In this document: piece after piece, positions 21,919 through 33,382 of the stretch
How the letters are laid out: each line of letters starts with the position of its first letter
How positions within the stretch are numbered: position 1 is the first letter of the stretch
From: Lepidodermella squamata
Lineage: Eukaryota; Gastrotricha
Length of the DNA stretch: 64,000 nucleotides
Direction: 5' to 3'
Assembly: GCA_047495785.1 (NCBI GenBank)
Contig: JBLDXI010000001.1
Coordinates: forward strand, 1,116,001 to 1,180,000
Made by a program: the position numbers and the translations under genes
The notes under the pieces: model-generated
What the model saw: only the letters and a program-made list of their open reading frames with translations
The model's database searches: none
Told to the model about the DNA's origin: nothing

Positions 21919-22612
21919 TTACCTGACCATCTCCCTGTACGACCAGCAACCGATGGCAACGGCAAGGCTAAGGGAAATTGCAGCCCAAACAATAGTGAAG
22001 TATGCAAACGGCCTCAACTGTTCAGAACAATTGCGCTCTTCAATCGAAAAAAACAGCCGATAAGCCGTAGTAGCAAGCAAAATTAAAGACAGTTTGTGTG
22101 ATGTTTCAAGCAATAAGGGATGAAGTTCTTGATGGCATTTTGCTTTGATAGCGTAAACAATGACTAATTCAATTACGGTAGCGGCTATTAGAGCCAAAGT
22201 TAAAAGCAAGGTTATGTAAAAAGCAGGGAAAAGAGTAAAGCCGATTAGCAACGTTTGAATAGCGCCGGCGAACAATTCAAAACAGAAATGTAATGTTGTT
22301 ATCTGGCTAATGCAAGGAGGCCATTCTTTTGAACAAGGATCTTTTGCCAATATTTTGAATAATCATTTGAACACAGGGGAAAAGTGTTTGAAGAACGTTC
22401 AGAGATATGCACCAAGCAAAAGTCCGAATAACAAATCGTGTCTTGAAATGAACCGCGTCATGCCAAATTGAGGCCACTTTCCACAGAATTGGGGCGGAAA
22501 GAAAACATATTACAGCAATTTTCTGAATCCGATTCAGTTTGATTTTCTGTTTGTTTGTTCCATCGCCAGGCTGAGAGCAACAATGTTCAGTCTGCCGGGT
22601 ATACAGGAACAA
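21919..22612 (-). CDS. Multi-pass membrane protein, model uncertain (frameshift or tiny intron)
   Basis: Two overlapping frames encode hydrophobic segments that look like one protein. 22612-22340 has two segments (IAVICFLSAPILW and a second), and 22350-21919 has four (about FELFAGAIQTLLIGF, ITLLLTLALIAATVIELVIVY, LSLILLATTAYRLFF and FTIVWAAISLSLAVAIG). They are in different frames. A 34-base GT-AG segment near 22335-22370 could join them, but it is shorter than other introns here, so a frameshift is as likely. An acceptor CCCGGCAG opens the first frame, and a donor GACGTAAGT lies in an upstream exon near 22650. I recognise no family. Upstream exons are tandemly duplicated. Confidence 0.4.
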
Positions 22613-23803
22613 TTGCAGATCTGGTATAATTTATAGGAAACTTACGTCACTATTATTAGTGACTGATTGATAGCCTTCGGGGATATCCACAGCACACATG
22701 TCAACGACAGCTTCAACCTGATAGGCAGCATGAAACCATTGCGGATCCCTCGTTTAGGATGAAACTTACGTTGGGTCTGGCTAATTCATCGCGGGGCGTA
22801 AAAGCCGTAAAAGCACATTCGGATTCAGAAATTTGAACGCTGATAGTTTCAGTCTATTTATTTTCAGATGATGAGCATTATTTGTTTGAAAATACTTGAA
22901 CTTACTTGATCATCACCGGGCATAGAAAATGGTTCTATATTCTCTACGCTAGTCCGGTGACGTCCGGTGTCATCTTGCTCTTGGTCGTGCGAGCCCTCTT
23001 CTTCCGTGCAAGGCGTAGCTATCGGTTCCGTTGTCGATGGAACTTCAGTTCCCTGTTTTGCTCCTATTACTGAATTACTGATGCCCGGATTGTCCATCGG
23101 CAGCGAGTTTGAATTCAGTTTTAGTAGCAAAACATGCTCTGTATGAGTTATATCGCCAGGCTGATAGCAACAATGTTTAGTCTACCGGGTATACAGGAAT
23201 AATTGCAGATCTGGTTTAATTATAATGGGAAACTTACGTCACTATTGTTGGGAACTGGTTGATACCTCTCGGTAGCGTCGTGGCTCAAGAGTTGATTCAC
23301 GCTTCCAAGCTCCAAAACAAAACTTTCAGCAGCTTCAACCTGATAGATTTTTATCAAACCTCAAGCCATTTCAGAAGCCTCGTTTTGGATGAAACTTACG
23401 TTAGCTCCGACTAATTCGTCGCCGTGTGAAATAGCCACGAAACCTAATTCGGATTCATACATTTGAACGCTGATAGTTTCAGTCTATTCGTTTTCAGATT
23501 ATGGACAATCTTTGTTTGAAAAACAGAGACTTACTTGATCGCGACCGAGCATAGAAAATGGTATTGCCACGTTATCGGTTTCATCTTGCTCTTGGTCGTG
23601 CGAGCCCTCTTCTTCCGTGCAAGGCGTAGCTATCGGTTCCGTTGTCGATGGAGCTTCAGTTCTCTGTTTTGCTTCAGGTAACCCGACCGTCGTCGCTCGA
23701 CTGTCCTTGCGGCTTTGGGCCGAGCGAGTCAAATAGCGCCCAGAATTACTGATGCCCGGATTCTCAAGCGGCGGCGAGTTTGAACTCAGTTTTAGCAGCA
23801 AAC
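22562..23803. repeat. Tandem duplication of an exon-containing unit (two copies)
   Basis: Unit 1 (about 22562-23132) and unit 2 (about 23152-23803) are clearly homologous along their length, from ATCGCCAGGCTGA(G/T)AGCAAC to the frame starting MLLKL(N/S)SNS. Each holds, on the minus strand, an acidic stretch with EEEGSHDQEQD, an exon with VQ(I/M)-ESE and an exon starting VEA, with matching GTAAGTTTC donors. Exon phases do not join cleanly in either unit, so whether they are coding is open. Confidence 0.7.
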
Positions 23804-23918
23804 AGGCCGGCGCAAGCGCCCGCCAAAGTAAACACTCTTCTTCCTTAAAGTTAGAGCTGAAGTTTTCTACAGGAATCTGTTTTTTTTTCAGAATTAGCGC
23901 ATTGATATCACCCTAATT

Positions 23919-24969
23919 CAGGGGTTCTCAAACTGGGGCACGCGTGCGACTTGGGGCATTTTGAAGGGCCGACGGGGAATGCGTGCGACTTGGGGCACGC
24001 CGGCCCACTTTTGTCTGTTTCCAGTTTTTTTATTTCTCATTCATAAAACGCAAAACGAACTCATTGTGCGTGTGTGTAATGCGTTGTCTGCAATAAAATG
24101 AGGGCGCGTGATTCTGCTTCCGAGTCTGAAGTTGGAACTCCTGCCTCGAAAAAATCCAAGAAAGCCCCAAAGAAGAAGACCTATCACTTCAATCCAAAGT
24201 GGGAAGCCGATTACATGTTTTCCACAATGAGGAAACAGATTCACCGGAGTGCTCCAATTGCGAATTGGTCATGAGTGAAAACCGCGTTCACCTCGTTGGG
24301 AACCATTTCAACTCGACGCACGCAAATCTCTTCAAAAAATTTGCGAGCGTGGACGACTGAAAGAAGCACGTAGCCGCTGTCAAACAGCAGAGATCCAAGT
24401 CACGTAATCTGATCGAGCAGTTCCTTACAGCTAATGAAGCAACTACTTATTCGAGCTACATCTTGAGTTGGAATATCGCGAAAGGTTAGTTTCCAGTTAT
24501 GATGATAGAAGTCATTTATCAGCTATTTTTGTAGCCAAGAAAACCATATGGTTGAGGGTGAATTTCTCAAAGCTGCTCTTCCATCTTAGGCCGGATTTTG
24601 CGGAGTCAAAGTCCAACTACGTGTTGCTCTGATGGTCGATATGATAGCATCAATGGGATCAATGGGGCTTGGCAGCAGTCTATCAATTGATTAACACAGT
24701 GTGAAAAAAAATCACACCCACCAACCCGACCAGCCCCACTATCGCGACCGACCCAGCAACAAGTAGTTGGACTTTGACACTGCATATCCAGACTAAGATG
24801 TCTTGAGATTGCTCCTACTTTTATTTTTTTGTTGCGTTTTGTTCAAATGAGTGTCAAATACCAACTCGAACCGAATAAAATCAAGTTAACTGCAAAGAAA
24901 AAGAGATATCTGCGTTTTTAGATGGATTTAATAGTGGGGCACCGCCGCGAAAAAATTTGAGAACCCCTG
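23919..24969 (+). mobile_element. hAT-superfamily transposon relic
   Basis: Flanked by a perfect 8-base target duplication CCCTAATT (23911-23918 and 24970-24977). Termini are inverted: CAGGGGTTCTCAAACTGGGGC at the left and an end reading CAGGGGTTCTCAAATTT from the right, typical of hAT elements. Broken frames inside encode YHFNPKWEADYMF and a C--C...H....H stretch (CSNCELVMS...HFNSTHANL) like the BED-type finger of hAT transposases, then IAKG and VEGEFLKAALP. Several stops and frameshifts and loss of the catalytic core show it is dead. Confidence 0.85.
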
Positions 24970-24977
24970 CCCTAATT

Positions 24978-26460
24978 AAAGAAGGTTTAGCCAGAGAGTT
25001 GAGATTGCTACTATGGACTATGATACAGCAACCCTGATTTGAAAAACAAAGCTGTTAATAATATTCAACTATTGAATTGATATGTAGAAGTGGTTGCGCG
25101 AACGATTATTGCGCAGCGAAATTAGAGCAAGGGCAATCGTTTGCGCAAATAAGCATAGAACCGTAGAAGTGGTGAACTCGAAATTAAGTCGTACGTTATG
25201 GCAGCGTTTATTTGTATGTTTCTTGTTCAGTTAAGGAGGTAGAATAGTTAATGTGGTACACATTTTTAACACATTGATCTTCTTTCTTCACATCCACTTT
25301 TTCTCGCCCCGCATAATCATCCCAGACAGACGGCCAATGAACTTCGATAAACAAAGAATGATAAGTTCTTAAGCAAGAAAGAGTTTCATTAGAAGAACAG
25401 CAGCGGTGTTGCTGGGATAGGCATGCGTTACTGAAGAAGAATGCACGGGAATTCTCACTCAGCAATGACTATTCAACATGAAAAACATGTCGATCCGAGC
25501 AGGCCATGAAACTGCGGCAAGCAAATGATTCTACTACACGGAAAAACGAGAAATTTGAAAATTCTTTTTAGAATCAATTAATCTCCAATATTCTTCTTAA
25601 ACCCTGATGCCTTAGCAAATGTAGATGAGCACATTGGTACGGAATGCTCATTATTCCCCCCCCCCCCCCTCCCCCCAAAAAAAATCCTGACTACGCCTCT
25701 GAGGAGAGCCATTAGAAATTTGTCTATAAAGGCCCGTGGTCAATTTCTGGTGTTCCAGCCCTGACTACCATATTATCCGAAATAAAAGAAACGCTTCACA
25801 TTTTTTGTTTTCGAAATCACCGCCCCTTATTGGAGGTTGTCCAATAATATTACACTGTCGCTTAATTGGGGTTATGCGGCAATCCTATTTTATGCGGGTA
25901 ATAATAAATATATAAAATTTTATAAAATGCGGAATAACTAATATATTTGGCGCAATTGAAGTTAGCGCAAATGTCGGCTTTTCATTTAGCGAAGTTTTTA
26001 GCGCAATTGTCGTTTGCGCGCAATGTCGAGCGCAAATTTCGTTGGCGCAAATGACGTCATACGAATAATACAGAAGTTTTACGCGGCGGCTCGTTAATCC
26101 TGGCTGAATTTTTGCTGAATTGGGTCTTCATAAGACTTGAGCCCATACACCACGACCAGGTATCAGTAAAGGATGAGATTCTGATCGGAGTCTGGTGTCA
26201 TCGCGCTCTTGGTCATGCGAGCCTTCTCCTCTCGGGAAAGGCGCAGCGAGCGTTTTCATGGACGATGAAGCTTTGGTTTCATAAATTCTAGGTGTATTCT
26301 GATCTACGTAGAGTAAATTTCACATCTCATTGGTTCTTATTGGTGTGGTTTTTAATGTGGAGCGAGAGAGGCGTCTTGAGAGGGTTAGACGTGTTAGATA
26401 ACACATGTCGGTCTCTTTTTATCTATGCTCCTTTAAACCCTTGATGTGCTTATACTGTTA
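24978..26460. other. Non-coding repeat-rich region
   Basis: About 1.5 kb. A GTAGAAGTGG direct repeat (25084 and 25162) flanks a short GCGCAA-rich segment. A C-run lies at 25656-25676. A cluster of GCGCAA motifs lies at 25950-26055. A degraded copy of the SHDQE exon lies at 26190-26290 (see 22562-23803). No intact gene seen. Confidence 0.5.
26190..26290 (-). pseudogene. Third, decayed copy of the duplicated exon
   Basis: TGGTGTCATCGCGCTCTTGG and the following GTCATGCGAGCC match the exon copies at 22985 and 23580 with scattered changes. No open frame is retained. Confidence 0.6.
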
Positions 26461-26466
26461 TGCGTG

Positions 26467-26493
26467 ATATATATATATATATATATATATATT
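26467..26493. repeat. (AT)n microsatellite
   Basis: An uninterrupted run of about 13 AT units. Confidence 0.95.
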
Positions 26494-26994
26494 CAGCCAG
26501 CAGCGCGAAAACATACCGAAGATAACCGAGTGTAAAGCGCATTTTAGTGGTCGGCCACCGTCGGGGTTAAGCGTCATTGATAAATCACAGTTGCGCCCTA
26601 CACTTCTCGCTATGTTTTCAACCGCTAGCTGTATAGATATCGCGGGGTGTGGGCGACGACAGAATAGAAACAAATGTCGTAAAACTTAAAGTTTCGCATC
26701 TCCGCCAAATCAGTCGTGTGCCATATCACTGGAATGACTAAGCGTCAGCTTTTTCCACTATTTTTCCACATAATCGCCACTTCCCCACGGCACATTCATT
26801 GAGTCCAAGCTTCAAGGGTAGTAGCCTATAACTAGGTCGCATTAATTTTTGGTTCATACAGTTTTCAACCTTCAGTTCGAATTGTTTGAATTTCCGAGCA
26901 AAAGCTGATCCTATATTCGATAAACTGCTAATATTCATCCTGTAGGTAAATTGGATTCAAGCCTGCATTTCTCACTGCTAATATTTCATCAACC

Positions 26995-27066
26995 GGCTCA
27001 GTAGCTTAGTGGTAGAGCGTCTGTCTCGTAAACAGAAGATCGCGGGTTCAATTCCCGCCTGGGCCT
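26995..27066 (+). tRNA. tRNA-Thr (CGT), copy 2
   Basis: Identical to copy 1, with the same downstream sequence but no MITE. No close T-run terminator. It lies tail-to-tail with LC8-like gene A, whose stop is about 190 bases away. Confidence 0.9.
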
Positions 27067-27253
27067 CGAAATTATATTGCTCTTTGAACTCGCCAAGCCA
27101 CAGAAGACTCGGGAAGTTTGTGTGGCAAGTTGTCCCACGTCTGTATTTTTCTCAGTTTATTATCACTAATGATTTATAAAAGCGAAAAGCACCGTCTGTG
27201 GGTAATGGGTTAGATTTTCCGACATGATTTTCCTGTTTTTGTTGCTTCCGATT

Positions 27254-29419
27254 TTAGCATTTCTGATGCATAAATGCAAGAACCGAGAACGTGTCATTCG
27301 CCTTCAGTCGAATGTAGTTCGGCGAGTTGTAGTTGTGGGCGATCGCTAGGATGTCACCAGCCGCCACAGTCCAGTAGCCGCCATACTTGTTCTCATACTC
27401 ACCTCGCATGTACTGGCAGATACCGCCGGCATCCTGACCACGCCCGATAGCACCCGTCGCCCAGTTTAGCGTGTCCTGGGTTTTCCCACCTCCAAATCCG
27501 CTGTCACTATCAGACATAAGGGTGAACATGCCATAAGAAACGACTCGCGCATTCGTTGTCACTGCCTTGATCGACTTGACCTATAAAAATATCAAAAATT
27601 AAAATAGGTCATAACAAGAAAGTAATAAAATGCCTGTGTGCATAATTGCTGGTAAATTTGAAGGAACGTGTTCGAGGTCGCCCCAGCCGCCATTAGAACA
27701 ACCATGTTATTATCCTGCAAGGGATAGCGAGCCGACCACGATTTGCCGGCGCCGCAAAACCACCGCCCGCCATACCGTTGTTCCATCTGGCTTCTGATGT
27801 AATTACACCTGTCATACGTTGAATTCAACATTTGAATCGACCGCTGGGCGTGTTGGAGGCACAGATTTTTCACTTCATCCCTCGCTTTCGTGGCTGAATG
27901 AATCGTGAAAGAAATGCTGGTACGAGTCGCGGGAGAAGGAGCAGGAGCAGGAGCAGGAGCTGGAGCCGGAGCAGTCGGCATCGGCTGGTATTGGGGTGGG
28001 TTTGGATTATTCACTGGAGGAACGTATGCCTTGGAGTCAAACTGAGTTGTCGCAACCGTGGTCGCACTAGTGGTTACACGAGGCATATCAGGGATACGCC
28101 GGATAACATTGCAGTCCGGCAGGACAATTACAGCGTTATCGTTCCCTTTTCGCAAGAATATCAGGTTATTGCTGGCGGGGGCGAAAGACCCGGACAAATC
28201 GCTGTCACCGACTGCTACAATCCAATTACCACTGTACTTCTCCTCCATTTGATCCTTGATGTACTTGGCCATTCCTTTTCGTGTTGACTCGAATTGAGAA
28301 GCGAGTAGGAAAAAAGCGACAGCGTCTTGTTTTACTGACAGTTCCATCCCAGGGTCAGTTTTATCAGCCAAAATTTGCACATCACCCTAAAAAATATTTT
28401 CTATTTTTTCTGACATTTTCCCCGATTTTTCATACCGTTTGCAGCTCATTCACTGGAATGGGCGGTGGAGGTTTGAATTCGCTGCAAGCTGGGCGGAAAA
28501 TCTGAATCAGCGCCGGGTTGGTCGATCGGCGTTTCATAGCGATAAAATCAGCATCGGCATATTTGACCGATGTCGTGTGATTGCCACTGGTCGGTGAAAT
28601 AACCACAGCCCAGCTGTAAGGTCCGTACTTGGTGTTAAACTGCGTTCGGATGTAGTCGGAAATCGCTCGATCCGCGTTAGGTTTTTGCCCGTTGAAGGCA
28701 TAAGCTAACGTTGCGATATTCACTGCATCTTGGCGAACAGCTGGCGACATGCTAGGATCACTGTTGGTCAAGATTTCGAAATCACCCTGAAAAATGGTAA
28801 AATAAAATTTAAAAATTATAATAAAATTAATTAGTTGAAAAAGCGATTAAAGAAAGCGTTTAAGATTTTAAGATTTCTTATAAATACTCGAATTTCTGCA
28901 TTGCTTCTAGGTGGTGCTTCAGGTGACTGCGGTGCCGAGTCACCGCCGATATTGTCCCAATTTCCAGACGCTGTTGTAGTAGTCGATGTGGTCTCAGTTG
29001 TTGAATCGGTGATCGGACTCCCGGTCGAGTCAGATCCCGTGGTGGAAGTAGTGTCATCATTCGACGTATCGACTTTAGCCTGTAAATTGCGAATAACCAA
29101 AATTTAGATTTACCATTATTAAAGGCTTGTTTGTGTTAGTTGAGCTTGAAGCAGCCTCGTCTTCAGCCGCAGCCTGCGTGATTTTAGCCACACGATGACT
29201 AGCGGGTACTTCGAAGTCTGAGAAGCCGGAATCATGCTTAGCAGATGGTGTAGGTTCAGTTATAAAGCTTTTAGGCGTTATTGTAACTGTAGCAGGTATT
29301 TTAAGCGTTGTAGGCGGGCTTTGGCCTTCATCACTCGATCGCTTGCATGCACTTACTGATCGGACCGATTCCGAAACCAACAGGAATAGCAGTGTTACCG
29401 AAGTAACTCTAAACAACAT
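27254..29419 (-). CDS. Secreted protein with four LC8-like repeats (gene A)
   Basis: Five exons, 29419-29114, 29079-28888, 28786-28436, 28386-27634 and 27580-27254, give 642 residues. A signal peptide (about 1-22) and a Ser/Thr/Pro linker lead to repeat 1 in exon 3 (about 167-265). That repeat reads NSDPSMSPAVRQDAV, then ISDYIRTQFNTKYG, then WAVVISP, following the order of dynein light chain LC8: strand, two helices, K-Y-n-p-x-W, strands. Repeats 2 (from 284), 3 (from about 432, Cys-rich) and 4 (from 535) keep K/R-Y-(S/G)-G-x-W. An Ala/Pro linker separates 2 and 3. The last intron seems to use a GC donor (CAG|GCATTT); a GT donor 18 bases on would add AFYYFL. LC8 proteins are normally cytosolic dimeric hubs; an exported version is unusual. 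Function unknown. Confidence 0.75.
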
Positions 29420-29493
29420 TATTCAATGATTAGCCCTAGAAAACAATATTATGACTTAATTCGAGAATTTTCATGTGCCAAAAAGGTAGCCGA

Positions 29494-29565
29494 AGGCCCA
29501 GGCGGGAATTGAACCCGCGATCTTCTGTTTACGAGACAGACGCTCTACCACTAAGCTACTGAGCC
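29494..29565 (-). tRNA. tRNA-Thr (CGT), copy 3
   Basis: Minus-strand gene identical in all 72 bases to copies 1 and 2. Unlike them, it is followed within about 10 bases by TTTTT, a Pol III terminator, so it is the most likely working copy. It lies just upstream of gene A. Confidence 0.92.
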
Positions 29566-30279
29566 TGAGATGACGATTCGATTTGTTAAAAATTCAGGTT
29601 TTACGATGATTGAGCCTTGAGCGCAAGTTTTTTCCAGAAATTTCATTATTAAAAAGATACATAGGAGTTCGGTAAGGAGAGAGGACTCAATGCGGCAACC
29701 GAAGTCACTGCTTGTAAATTTGTCTAAAATTGTTTGCACAAGTCTGTACGGGCACACCTTGAGTTTGATGTCAAACGAAAGCTGAAGAGACAGAGAATTT
29801 CACGCGATTAATCACATGTTTTTAGCGTTCAAAGTTGAAAAGTTAATTACCTGCGAATCTAGAGCCGAGTATAAAAAAACTATTCAAAATGTCCCCGCAT
29901 TGCGGTAGAGCAATCTAGTAACTCTAGTATAGTAACCAAAAGATTTTGGGTACTCAAACGCAATAGGGATTAAAGCAAACAAACACATCTGGTAAGGTTT
30001 ATATAATATCATTTCGTAATTCCAGAGCATCCTATGACATAGATGGTGCGTGCTATCGCATTACCGCGAGGCCAGTTATATGTATCACATCGGAATGTTT
30101 AATTTGCAATTCATTAGTTACCGCAGCAGAATGAACCCTAGTTTACATAGCACATTTCTGTCATTGGCTTCATTCTGTAATAAATTTATTCGTATCAATT
30201 TCCAACAAGAGTCATAAAATCAAGATAATAAAAATTACTGGGTCATTGTATAACTCCTTTCAATTTTTTCGCAGCTGAT
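29566..30279. other. Intergenic between LC8-like genes A and B
   Basis: About 700 bases, AT-rich, no coding frame or repeat ends recognised. Holds the 3' flank of gene B and the 5' flank of tRNA-Thr copy 3. Confidence 0.4.
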
Positions 30280-32063
30280 TTACTTGCAGGAAGTTGGGTG
30301 CATGAAGGCAACGACTGCAAACGTATCATTCTTTAGAATCTGGATAAAATTCGGCACTGCGTATTCCGTCACCGTCACTCCTGTATCACCGGCTAAAACT
30401 GACCAAGCGCCGCCGTACTTGTTAACCAGCTGTGTCTGGACGTAACTAGTCAAAGAGCCGATTTTATCATTTCGCCCGAGTGATCCCGTCGCATAATCGA
30501 TCACGTCCTGCTTCTTGTACGATTCAACCCCGTAATTGTCATTAGGAACAGGCTTGAAGATGCCGTAATTCACCGCGCCAAGTCGCCCTGTTACACGCTT
30601 GATGTTGGCCGAACAAAACATGTTGTAAATCTGAATATCAGTCGATCGGCCAGGTGTCGGTCCGTTAACTTGCAGGGCGATGCTTGTATCCTGGTAGGGG
30701 AAAGACGCGGCCCAGGGTAATCCATTCGACCCGCTCCACACGCAGGTCCACTTGCCGCCGTAGACTTGTGTAAATTGCAACTTGATATAACTGCACCTGG
30801 TAGCGGCTGTCTTGCCGCCTAGCGTTATCGATTGTTCAGCTTGCTTCTTCGCGAAATCTCGCATCGAAAGTTGACTGAATTTCGAAGAGATTTTAACTGA
30901 AATGTCGTAGCTTTCACCCCGCGTTGTCGTAGTAATAGATCTAGTCGAAGTCGTTGTTGCTTTTGTTGTTGTTGCTGTTGTTGGTGTTGTTGGTGGTGAA
31001 GTCAGAAAAGCCGAACATTTCGCATTTTCAGGCATCAACTGGGCCATATGAACATCTCCTCGTCTAAGGTACAACAAATTTCCGCCCCTGGTTGAGTAGG
31101 AGCCGCTGAAAGGCCCGTTGCTGACAAGTGTCACCCAAGAACCTCCGAATCTCGTCGTCGTGCTGATATTCATAAATCTCGCAAGACCAGCCTTACTTTG
31201 GTCAGGATTCAGGGCATTGTTAGTCGCTAGAATGAAATAATTGACAATCTCCTGCCGAACAGTTGGATTTATGTTGCCATCAGATTTAGCCTTAACCAAC
31301 TCGATATCTCCCTGCAATTTAATTTAAATTTTTTAAGGAGGATTTTTCTTTTAAATTTCTTACCAAATTGAGATTTGCTGTAGTCGGAGCTGGCGCAGTG
31401 GCTGAGGTGCAGCTACCTCGAAATACCAGAACATAGGTAAGGGGTTCTTTCCTCCTTACAACGACGAATTCCGAAGGGTCAGATCGGTTGAAAAGCGCTG
31501 TAATTGTTTCATTCCCGCAGCCTACGGCAACATTCCACCACAAGCCGTACTTGACTGTCATGAAAGCTCTCGCCTGATCAGCAACAGCCTGGCACCAGTT
31601 ATCTTTTGAGCCAAGCATTGCGAAAGCAGTTTTCACGAACATGACAACTTCTTCCTTGAATTTAACCGGCGCTTCAGCACTGCTTTCCTCGGTATATCCG
31701 TAATCAGGCTACAATATGGTTAAAATAAATAAAATTATCGAATTTTTCAGGAATACAATGGCTTACCCAGGATTGTTCAGGGGTTGTAACATTTTTCGAT
31801 TCCTGTTAATTGATAAGATTATTTTTTTTATTTACCGATAAAATTCCTTACAGTCGAATTGCTGGCAATGGTATTGTTGACGTCTGGCGCTCCAATGAAT
31901 ATATGCACACCACTATTAGGAGCCATCGTAGTAACGGCAGGCTGTCAAAAATAATCAAGGTATGATCCAAGAAAATGGAGATACTTACCGAATTTTGCGC
32001 AGAACATATCCCGCTGATCAACGTTATCGCGAGTGCGATAAAACCTATTTTCCAGGCAGCCAT
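30280..32063 (-). CDS. Secreted protein with four LC8-like repeats (gene B)
   Basis: Exons 32063-31989, 31941-31852, 31802-31767, 31708-31364 and 31311-30280, all phase 0, give 525 residues. Residues 1-22 are a signal peptide ending SGICSA. Repeat 1 (about 80-170) has MTVKYGLWWNVAVGCGNE. Repeat 2 opens exon 5 with GDIELVK, then NINPTVRQEIV and RFGGSWVTLVSN. Repeat 3 has QVYGGKWTCVWSG with three Cys, and repeat 4 has NKYGGAWSVLAGD and ends FMHPTSCK. A Thr-rich linker lies between repeats 2 and 3. The domain order and the repeat-3/4 spacing match genes A and C. Even Cys placement in repeats 1 and 3 suggests disulfides, in keeping with export. Confidence 0.78.
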
Positions 32064-33382
32064 TTCTGAGCTTTTTGTTTCAATTTTTAATCACAAAATT
32101 TTCAAACTGAGGTAGGCAGCTCTGTACGGAACAAGGCTACACGCCTCTGCACGGCAATAAAAAATGGCGAATTCCACAGATACTTTAAATTTAAAGGACA
32201 GCTATAATTTGATGATAAAAGCTTAAGATATTTGAGCCAGCTACATTTCTTTCAAGTTGGCAGTAAACACCTTATTAAGTCGTTTAAGTCTAAAGCGTTA
32301 TTCGAAGGATTTGTACTGCATGCTTTTTATATTCACGAGTAGGCTAATTTTTCATAGTTTTTCAACGTGAAATTCTTGTTCAGAGATTATCATAAAAAAT
32401 AGTAGGTCACCAATGAATGCGCTTTTTTATGTTTTAATCTCTGCCCTATAGTCAAAATGGTAACAAAATGGTAAGGTAGCAGCCCCCTCCTCGTGATAAG
32501 GTCTACGATCTACTTCAGGTATAATTCATCTTCGACTAAGTGAAGTCGAACTAGTCAAAGCCATCTACCTGGTTCATAATGGTAAATGTTAGCAACTTAA
32601 TAGGTAAATCCTATACCAAAAAGTCGTAGACTTCTAGTCATATACCAGAAGAATACCTGTAGTCGTTTCTACTGCCATTCATTTCTGACTTTATTAAGGC
32701 AGGCATTATAAGGAATGAAAATCTTAACAAAAGACTTTGAATTCGTGTAAGACCACACGGGTATAATAAGAGGATTCAAGAGGATATAAGTACATGTTCG
32801 AGTAAATAACAGTATATAGGAAATATTGGGAATATAAGTGCCCATGCACACAAAGACTAAAGACGAGAGGGCATGCTACTTTTTCGGTCTTCTTGCCATC
32901 GCGATGAACATCTGATTGTCGCGAAGTGGGCGTCCTACACATGGCAGCCAAGGCTCGGAAAGCCATTGGAACAATTCAGAAAGCCAAACATAATCTGTGG
33001 TTAAAGAAACACGAAATTAATCGAACGTTAAACGGTAAAGCGTAATGCTTACCGATTTGTAAGAGAGTAAGCGATGGCCGACGGCCAAGGTTCGAGCCCT
33101 CCGCCCCTCAAAATTTGACAGCCCAAACCGATTCTTTTGCTTCGCCCAACCTGTAAATTTCAAATTGGGGAAGTAAGCATCAAGTCTCCGCTTACCTGAG
33201 CGAGCATCGTATATTCGAGGCCATTCAAATAGTCTCATGCGAGACACAAAACCAACGGAGCTTGAAATCGTTGAGCATTCACCGAGTTTCTAGCTGAAGT
33301 ACCGTTTACTCCAGTTTGAAGAGATTGCTATGTTGGAGGGCGTTGAAAATTGAAAATCGAGAAAAATAACCAATCGAAAGTT
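32064..33382. other. Intergenic between LC8-like genes B and C
   Basis: About 1.3 kb. A B-box-like GGTTCGAGCCC at 33089 sits in a TGGCCGACGGCCAAGG context and may be a tRNA-derived remnant, but no cloverleaf forms. Short minus-strand frames near 32724 and 33017 show no family features. Confidence 0.4.

Noticed and set aside
27898-28287. Plus-strand frame rich in Arg/Ser opposite LC8-like gene A
   Set aside because: It is the complement of the Ala/Pro linker exon; composition is explained by the minus-strand gene, and no family features are seen.
33017-33247. tRNA gene suggested by GGTTCGAGCCC
   Set aside because: No A box at proper spacing and no cloverleaf.
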